64,000 nucleotides of DNA from Clostridium sp. (GTDB lineage: Bacteria; Bacillota; Clostridia; Lachnospirales; Lachnospiraceae). Location: positions 62,001 through 126,000 of the forward strand of contig JAGZZT010000004.1 of NCBI GenBank assembly GCA_018377235.1, written 5' to 3'. Numbering within the stretch: position 1 is the stretch's first letter; every line of letters starts with the position of its first letter. Below, piece by piece: positions 59,441-64,000 of the stretch. Made by a program: the position numbers and the translations under genes. The notes beneath the pieces are model-generated. The model saw only the letters and a list, made by a program, of their open reading frames with translations, was not told where the DNA came from and searched no databases.

Positions 59441-60146
59441 CCTCCAGCACCTCCTTTGCAAGGTCTCTGTAGTCTTCTGCTGCCTGCGAGTGTCTTCGAC
59501 AGCGGGCAATCGGCTTTCTCACGTTCTCTGCGCTGATAACATCCTCCGTTCGGGTAATGGCTGTCTCGTAGGCTGGTAAGGGATAATTTTTTAAGATATT
59601 TCGAATATTCTTCCGGCTCTGAGCATTATTCTTAAACATGGTAAACAGAATCTTGGGCTCTGCAGACACACCCATCTCTGGGAACAGCCACTGGGCCATG
59701 TCCAGACCTTCACATCCCCAGCGCGTTGCCGGAACCGGAATGATTAATCTTTCTGAGGATTGGAGGGCTTCGCGCGTCATCCATTCTGCTGCCGGAGGGC
59801 AATCAATAATACAGTAGTCAAACAACTCCTGAACGATTTCCAGCTCCCACACCAAACGTCTCTTTTCCTTTATTTCCCGTACCCGTATATCTGCCGGGAT
59901 AATAAACAAGTTTTGAATCCAAGTCTTTTTAATGGCCGAAAGGATTGTACAGTGTTTTTTCAGTACCTCCGCAATGCTCCTCTGGTGCAGATTGTAGCGG
60001 CGCATCATGGATGAGGCATTCCCCTGCTGATCCATGTCAATCAGCAAGACTTTCTTTCCAGTCTCCACCAGGCTGTAGGCCAAGTTTACAGCCGTTGTGG
60101 TCTTTCCAACACCGCCTTTCAGGTTCCATATCGTGATTACTTCCAT
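59424..60146 (-). CDS. parA: ParA-type partition ATPase
   Basis: The product is 240 residues. The deviant Walker A is WNLKGGVGKTTTAVNLAYSL, then A' LLIDMDQQGNASSMM, Walker B YCIIDCPPAAE and a C-terminal ISAENVRKPIARC region. It has no N-terminal HTH, so it is a chromosome/phage Soj-like type (type Ib). With ParB it would segregate a low-copy replicon, which suggests an extrachromosomal phase of this phage. Confidence 0.93.
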   Translation of the reverse strand: MEVITIWNLKGGVGKTTTAVNLAYSLVETGKKVLLIDMDQQGNASSMMRRYNLHQRSIAEVLKKHCTILSAIKKTWIQNLFIIPADIRVREIKEKRRLVWELEIVQELFDYCIIDCPPAAEWMTREALQSSERLIIPVPATRWGCEGLDMAQWLFPEMGVSAEPKILFTMFKNNAQSRKNIRNILKNYPLPAYETAITRTEDVISAENVRKPIARCRRHSQAAEDYRDLAKEVLEDAETK

Positions 60147-60149
60147 TTC

Positions 60150-60344
60150 TTACTCCTTTAAACAATCTTTTATCCTTTCCTCAATCCACTGCGCTCCGCA
60201 TTCCTGATCTGCGATTTCTTCCGCTGCCAGAGCCGGAGAGACATAACAGCCAATAGATGCGTAGCCGGTAGGTGTTTCTTTCAGGATTTGAAAGCGTTCA
60301 GCGGTTTCTTTTACAATGTGGTATGTTCCATAGATACGTTTCAT
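60150..60344 (-). CDS. Small phage protein
   Basis: The product is 64 residues from ATG 60344 (MKRIYGTYHIVKETAERFQI), preceded by AGGAG. It contains LKETPTGYASIGCYVSPALA and a C-terminal helix. Function unknown; it precedes parA by three bases in the same operon. Confidence 0.7.
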   Translation of the reverse strand: MKRIYGTYHIVKETAERFQILKETPTGYASIGCYVSPALAAEEIADQECGAQWIEERIKDCLKE

Positions 60345-60352
60345 TCTTTCTC

Positions 60353-60820
60353 CTATTTGGGCCACTCCCCTAATACCCGGGTTCGTTTATCCTCCCTGCA
60401 GCGGGCCACATCTGCCCAAAGGTAAGCGTGGCCGTTGTCGAACAAGCAGATATGGGGGTATCTGGTGTCGGTTACCCTTGTCCGTTTCTTTTCACCATCT
60501 TCGTGTATGTAATAATAAGCATCCCCTGCTTTCGTCTCTTTCTTTGCTTTTTCCACCAGTTCCATCCAGGCGATTCTCGTTTCCTTTTTCGGTTCCTTTC
60601 CATTTGCTATCACGTACTCATAGCCATGCAGACCTCTTTGTGTGCGTTCGATTGCTTTCTTTACCTTCAAGTTCCCAAACTGGTTTCTGATGTCGTTACG
60701 AGATAGCGGAAGCGCTTCGAATATCTCTTTGACTGACAGGGGTTTCCCAGCATCTCGCATATAGTCCAAAATCATCTGCTGCTTTTCTGCAGAAATACGG
60801 TTAATGTCTACCCTCTTCAT
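60353..60820 (-). CDS. Winged-helix-type phage protein
   Basis: The product is 155 residues from ATG 60820 (MKRVDINRISAEKQQMILDY) after AAGGAGG; the open frame extends further but without a site. KPLSVKEIFEALPLSRNDIR, NQFGNLKVKKAIERTQRGLH is a winged-helix-like region. The C-terminal half (ETKAGDAYYYIHEDGEKKRT, RVTDTRYPHICLFDNGHAYL) is beta-rich. Possible regulator of replication. Confidence 0.75.
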   Translation of the reverse strand: MKRVDINRISAEKQQMILDYMRDAGKPLSVKEIFEALPLSRNDIRNQFGNLKVKKAIERTQRGLHGYEYVIANGKEPKKETRIAWMELVEKAKKETKAGDAYYYIHEDGEKKRTRVTDTRYPHICLFDNGHAYLWADVARCREDKRTRVLGEWPK

Positions 60821-60926
60821 TTGCAGCCTCCTTGTCAGCCCTCCAGTTTTCACAGGAATCCTGTCCCGCTGCCGGAGTCCAGTCACAGGTATATTCATAT
60901 ATGCAGCTTTCACAAGTCTTTTCCAT
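60801..60926 (-). CDS. Small cysteine-rich phage protein
   Basis: A 41-residue product from ATG 60926, after AAGGAGG. CESCIYEYTCDW and DSCENW give four cysteines, a small zinc-knuckle-like pattern common in gut phage early regions. It overlaps the next gene by 20 bases. Confidence 0.7.
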   Translation of the reverse strand: MEKTCESCIYEYTCDWTPAAGQDSCENWRADKEAANEEGRH

Positions 60927-60936
60927 GATTCCCTCC

Positions 60937-61116
60937 TTAAACCGGAAATACACGTTTCAGCTCTGGGTTATAAATGAGTTTCAACGCGCTTCCTTCTGAA
61001 TCCATGAGAGTTCCCTCATTGCCTTTCACTGTTAATTTAAAACATTCCTCTACCAGTCCCTCCTGCTCCATCCACTTCCGGATGGCATATTCTGCGATGG
61101 TTTTTACGTTTTTCAT
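60937..61116 (-). CDS. Small phage protein
   Basis: A 59-residue product from ATG 61116 (MKNVKTIAEYAIRKWMEQEG) after AGGAGG. It ends LMDSEGSALKLIYNPELKRV. It is acidic in the middle. No family was recognised. It abuts the flanking early genes. Confidence 0.65.
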   Translation of the reverse strand: MKNVKTIAEYAIRKWMEQEGLVEECFKLTVKGNEGTLMDSEGSALKLIYNPELKRVFPV

Positions 61117-61117
61117 G

Positions 61118-61537
61118 CTATGCCTCCTGTGTCTCTTTTCTGGTTTCAGTTTTTTCTACTTTGATATTTCCTTTACTGGTCATGGAAACCTTTCCTTTCA
61201 GTCCGTTTCCCACATCTAATGTCAGGGAGTTAATCTGATCTTCCTCTATCAGTTCCACAGCTGTTTTTAAAATTTCCACGGCTGTTTTAGGAAGATATTT
61301 TTCAAACTGCCTTGTAACCGTGCACTTTGCCTTTTCCATCCGTTTTTTTCTGCTGACATAATTTTGCGCCGCGGCACATCCACACAGCTCCGTTGCTGCT
61401 TCGTTCAGTTTCTCCTGGGGCCACGGCAGCAGAGTTTCAATCTGGGCCATCTGGCCGCAGAACCGGCAGCTTCCTGTCTGTACCTCTAACCCGTCTGGAT
61501 GTTCCCGTTTCAGTTCTTCCAAATCACTCTTTAACAT
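61118..61537 (-). CDS. Small phage protein with zinc-ribbon-like cysteines
   Basis: The product is 139 residues. CRFCGQM and CGCAAAQNYV supply C-x2-C and C-x-C pairs near residues 24 and 52. The second half (FEKYLPKTAVEILKTAVELI) is helical. RBS GGAGGAGAC at its start, inside the HNH gene. Function unknown; DNA or RNA binding is plausible. Confidence 0.75.
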   Translation of the reverse strand: MLKSDLEELKREHPDGLEVQTGSCRFCGQMAQIETLLPWPQEKLNEAATELCGCAAAQNYVSRKKRMEKAKCTVTRQFEKYLPKTAVEILKTAVELIEEDQINSLTLDVGNGLKGKVSMTSKGNIKVEKTETRKETQEA

Positions 61538-61881
61538 GTCTCCTCCAATCTGATGAATCCGTTCTCCTGCTGCTCTTTGGCTTCCTTTTCCTCTGCATAG
61601 TAGCGACCAAATTCTTCATAAAATAGCTTCCGACTGTATTTTTCCTCGAATAACCGTTCTGCTTCTTTTTTCAGACGGGCATCCAGTTCCGCGTTCCCGC
61701 CGTGGACTCCTGTTTTTTTATACCGGTGACACCCCGGGCAGAGATGAACCTTTAATCCGTAGTGTTCGGATTTTTTGCGGTTCCTGGTTCCGTAAAAAAT
61801 GTGATGCTCTTCTAAATTTCTGGTGTCGCCGCAGTTGTAGCACTCACAGGCTCCGCGCGGCTCCATAATACTCCTTGCCAT
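61531..61881 (-). CDS. HNH-like endonuclease or zinc protein
   Basis: The product is 116 residues from ATG 61881, one base overlap with the previous stop and AGGAGG. CYNCGDTRNLEEHHIFYGTR and LKVHLCPGCHRYKKTGVHGG give the HNH-type pattern (HH then C-x2-C-H). The remainder is helical and charged. It may cut DNA in replication or packaging. Confidence 0.85.
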   Translation of the reverse strand: MARSIMEPRGACECYNCGDTRNLEEHHIFYGTRNRKKSEHYGLKVHLCPGCHRYKKTGVHGGNAELDARLKKEAERLFEEKYSRKLFYEEFGRYYAEEKEAKEQQENGFIRLEETC

Positions 61882-62243
61882 TACTCCTCCTTCATTACCC
61901 TTCTGGAATGTGGAGAGAGAAGGTTCCAGACCTCTTTCCACTGCTCCACGTTTCTGATGGTGTTTCCCTTTGCATTTTTCCAACCGGAAGACTGCCAGCC
62001 GGTCAGCCATTCACACTGGAAGGCTGATACAATGTAGTCCTCTGATGAGTAAATGTTCAGCATGCAGGGACGTTTGAGTACCTTCAGACACTCGATCAGG
62101 GCCTGTAAGGTGTTGCTCTGTTTCGAGGCATCCCGCTCTCCAGATACTTCCCGGCGATGGACTTTCCCAGCGGCGTCCGAAAATTCCAGACTGCCCCAGT
62201 ATTTACTGGGGTTTGCGCCGATCTTAACTGTCACTTCGTACAT
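61881..62243 (-). CDS. RNase H-like protein with altered active-site residues
   Basis: The product is 120 residues. SNTLQALIECLKVLKRPCML, NIYSSEDYIVSAFQCEWLTG, WQSSGWKNAKGNTIRNVEQW follow the RNase HI pattern. The usual catalytic N-x-x-E-L is N-T-L-Q-A and T-D-S-x-Y is S-S-E-D-Y, so key acids are missing or shifted. The first strand WGSLEFSDAAG has no D-G-S. It is likely a non-catalytic RNA-DNA hybrid binder or a divergent enzyme. Confidence 0.75.
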   Translation of the reverse strand: MYEVTVKIGANPSKYWGSLEFSDAAGKVHRREVSGERDASKQSNTLQALIECLKVLKRPCMLNIYSSEDYIVSAFQCEWLTGWQSSGWKNAKGNTIRNVEQWKEVWNLLSPHSRRVMKEE

Positions 62244-62538
62244 GTTTTTCCTCCCAGGGGATCAGGATATAGGCATACAAATATGCGCTGTCTGTGCGGT
62301 ATCCCGGTTTGGCTGTTTTTCTGGGTGTAAATCCCTGTACCAGTTTCTTGGCCTGCTCCCATAAAGCTATCGTCTTCTTTCCTGTCTTCTTCGGTTTAAC
62401 ATAGACATAGGTTCCCTCGTTACAGATGCCAAAGGAATCATGTTCGATCTCTAAATCCAGGCCAGAATCCTGAATCATTCGTTCTGCTTTCTTCCAGTAC
62501 GGGGCTTTCTCTTCTTTCGTAAAATTAAATTGCCTCAA
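62224..62538 (-). CDS. Small phage protein
   Basis: The product is 104 residues. RQFNFTKEEKAPYWKKAERM and GICNEGTYVYVKPKKTGKKT, IALWEQAKKLVQGFTPRKT show a small alpha/beta fold of no recognised family. It is basic and overlaps the RNase H-like start by 20 bases. Confidence 0.7.
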   Translation of the reverse strand: MRQFNFTKEEKAPYWKKAERMIQDSGLDLEIEHDSFGICNEGTYVYVKPKKTGKKTIALWEQAKKLVQGFTPRKTAKPGYRTDSAYLYAYILIPWEEKHVRSDS

Positions 62539-62539
62539 T

Positions 62540-63364
62540 CTATTCCCCTCCTCTTGTTTTTTGCCGGGTTTCCTGTATCGTTACTTCTCCTGTTTCCAAA
62601 TCCAGCTGATAGCTATCCCGCTTCGTTTCTTTCTGCTGACGGCCATCATGGATCAGCGTATAAGTAAAATACATAAACCCTGTAATCTCGTGATATGCTT
62701 CCGCAATGCTGTCTTTATCTACATACCACCCTGGAGGAACTACAATCGTATGACTGATTGCGTTCCTTGCGCTGACGATTTCCTTTTGAGGTTCTGGAAT
62801 CACAAGGTTTTTGCTGCTGTTATACCGTCTTCCAGAAAATCCCTCCAGAGTGTTCATGGTCTTTTCAGAGTATTTGATAAAATAATTTGCTAACTTCCGA
62901 TACTGTCCACTGTCGTCCATCGGCTTAATCGTAACCCAGCCTTTTGTCCAGAGTTTTTTAAGTATCTGAGGTTCTATCGCATTTAAAGTCATGTGGATAT
63001 GGGCAGCTCCCTTTTTTCCTATTTCGGCTACCCATATGTACTTCGCTGTCTGCCCCTTCTTCTTAAAGGCTTTTCTCAGGCCTCTCAGCAGACAATCCAC
63101 ATCCTTTCTGAGCATTTCTTTTCCCTCTGGACGTTTTTCTTTGTCGTAAGAGTAGGTAATATACAGACTGGATCCGTCATAGTTTGCATTCATGATCCAA
63201 GTCAGCTTTTTCGCAGCCTGCCTGCTGTTGACCTTTTTTTGTGCTTCGCTGGTCTGGTTCTCCTTCGCCCTCCTGCTGCCTTCCTTCTTATCTGCTTTTG
63301 GGCAGTAGTAATAGGTGTATTGTCTGGTTTTCCCAGCCCTGCATATTTCCCTCTTGTACGCCAT
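62540..63364 (-). CDS. rep: HUH-type rolling-circle replication initiator
   Basis: The product is 274 residues from ATG 63364 (MAYKREICRAGKTRQYTYYY), with AGGAGAG upstream. LTWIMNANYDGSSLYITYSY is the first motif. AEIGKKGAAHIHMTLNAIE carries the HUH metal-binding His pair. RKLANYFIKYSEKTM carries the catalytic tyrosine (Y-F-x-K-Y). Such proteins nick an origin and start replication of plasmids or small phages. In a tailed prophage it points to plasmid-like replication. Confidence 0.85.
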   Translation of the reverse strand: MAYKREICRAGKTRQYTYYYCPKADKKEGSRRAKENQTSEAQKKVNSRQAAKKLTWIMNANYDGSSLYITYSYDKEKRPEGKEMLRKDVDCLLRGLRKAFKKKGQTAKYIWVAEIGKKGAAHIHMTLNAIEPQILKKLWTKGWVTIKPMDDSGQYRKLANYFIKYSEKTMNTLEGFSGRRYNSSKNLVIPEPQKEIVSARNAISHTIVVPPGWYVDKDSIAEAYHEITGFMYFTYTLIHDGRQQKETKRDSYQLDLETGEVTIQETRQKTRGGE

Positions 63365-63394
63365 CCTGCTCTCTCCTGTCATGTCGATAGAATA

Positions 63395-63537
63395 ATATAC
63401 TTAACAAGTCTTCAGGGCGGCTTTCCTGCCGCCGCTCATTGACTTTTTATCCCTGGTGTCGTACAATGAAATCGGAATATTTCATTTTATTAACACCCTG
63501 AGTCCGACGCCGTTTGCTCCGGCGCCGGACTTTTTTA
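63395..63537. other. Hairpin-rich region upstream of rep, possible replication origin
   Basis: GGCGGC-TTTCCT-GCCGCC lies at about 63417-63434, TGAAAT...ATTTCA near 63467-63484, and a long stem AGTCCG...CGGACT followed by TTTTTT at about 63499-63537. HUH Rep proteins cut at hairpins near their own gene. The last hairpin could equally be a terminator for plus-strand transcripts. Confidence 0.35.
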
Positions 63538-63855
63538 CTACTCTTCTCTTTTATCCTTCTGCTGCCTTATTGCAGTTTTGAAACTTCTATGGAAAGATTC
63601 TAAAAACAAAGTAGACATGGCTAGTGCCATTTCAGGTTTTTCTTCTGCTAATTCTACTATGGTTTCTGCGGCAGCCTCTCCAAATGCCGCAATAAAATCT
63701 CTGCATCTTATATTGCCTCCCATCAAAAGCTTCTGTATTTCGACTTGAAGGCTTATATCATTTTTTTCTATCGACTTTACACCGACACAAAATAATATAT
63801 CGCATTCTTCTATTGTCTTCTTTTCGTCTTCTGCCAAAATGAAACCCTTTACCAC
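63538..63855 (-). CDS. Phage early protein of unknown function
   Basis: The product is 105 residues. CDILFCVGVKSIEKNDISLQ and EMALAMSTLFLESFHRSFKT are the main blocks, mostly helical. No motif or family was recognised. It is the rightmost complete gene. A ribosome binding site AGGAGGA precedes the ATG. Confidence 0.65.
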   Translation of the reverse strand: MVKGFILAEDEKKTIEECDILFCVGVKSIEKNDISLQVEIQKLLMGGNIRCRDFIAAFGEAAAETIVELAEEKPEMALAMSTLFLESFHRSFKTAIRQQKDKREE

Positions 63856-64000
63856 TTGCTTTTCCTCCTACTCTGGTTTACACTTTTCTTGTGATTGTTT
63901 TTTTCTTAGGGCCTGTCCGGCTGCAACCGGCGGGCCTGTTCTACTTCCTGCATAACTGCATCTTCAGCTGTCTTGTCCAACGGATAGCTTCATCCAGCTC

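Larger units (their letters stand above)
23100..64000. mobile_element. Contractile-tailed prophage (left end at tRNA-Thr; right end outside window)
   Basis: From 23356 onward almost all genes run on the minus strand in a typical temperate-phage order when read from right to left: replication and partition, late regulator, terminase, head, tail with sheath and tube, baseplate, fibres, holin and endolysin at the far left. The sheath gene and P2-like baseplate set mark a myovirus morphology. The left boundary is inferred from the tRNA-Thr 3' end. No integrase or lysogeny repressor of the usual kind is visible, so those probably lie beyond 64000. A precise attR cannot be given. Confidence 0.88.

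Noticed and set aside
63856..64000. A partial minus-strand gene at the right edge
   Set aside because: A short frame ending ...RQLKMQLCRK is open to the edge but too short to support a call; otherwise nothing clear is seen in this stretch.

Overview
The window looks like the chromosome of an anaerobic Firmicute of the class Clostridia, most likely a Lachnospiraceae-type gut organism. It carries Rnf energy-conserving oxidoreductase genes, a sporulation-type AI-2E protein, AGGAGG ribosome binding sites, mid-range GC and an all-chromosomal transport gene set. No 16S or other firm taxonomic marker is present, so this is an inference.

Positions 1 to about 23100 are ordinary chromosome. In order they hold: the rnfC-D-G end of an Rnf operon (minus strand); a 120-bp nested inverted-repeat element; sbcC/sbcD (minus); a cupin; a retron-type reverse transcriptase (RT) whose 5' end overlaps a strongly folded 212-nt segment closed by a 13-bp stem, a candidate msr-msd RNA; an AbgB-like amidohydrolase; a complete polar amino acid ABC transporter; a MATE exporter and a MurJ/SpoVB flippase (all minus). 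Then on plus come a Na/Pi symporter, an AI-2E (YtvI-like) protein, a substrate-binding lipoprotein and an unusual permease-ATPase fusion. A HAD phosphatase (minus) and tRNA-Thr(GGT) close the region.

From the 3' end of tRNA-Thr to the right edge lies a contractile-tailed (myovirus-type) prophage, read mostly right to left. The right end is the early/replication region: HUH Rep protein, RNase H-like and HNH proteins, ParA and a ParB carrying a C-terminal ASCH-like domain, a PAPS-reductase-like protein and a late-type activator. A late promoter with a direct repeat and a prophage initiator-type tRNA-Met follow. Next come lambda-type terminase, portal, protease, HK97-type capsid, joining proteins, a collagen-like protein, sheath, tube, chaperone with a -1 frameshift site, tape measure, P2-like baseplate, fibres and a lysis module. 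A two-strand cassette of regulators and small peptides interrupts the tail genes at 35.3-38.4 kb.

The two strongest unusual systems are (i) a 954-bp invertible segment at the prophage tail-fibre locus (24-bp inverted repeats at 25684-25707 and 26614-26637, 23/24 identical), which would swap two alternative C-terminal receptor-binding domains onto one constant N-terminus, and (ii) the retron-like RT whose candidate msr-msd RNA overlaps its reading frame. No integrase, DNA invertase or CRISPR array is visible in the window.
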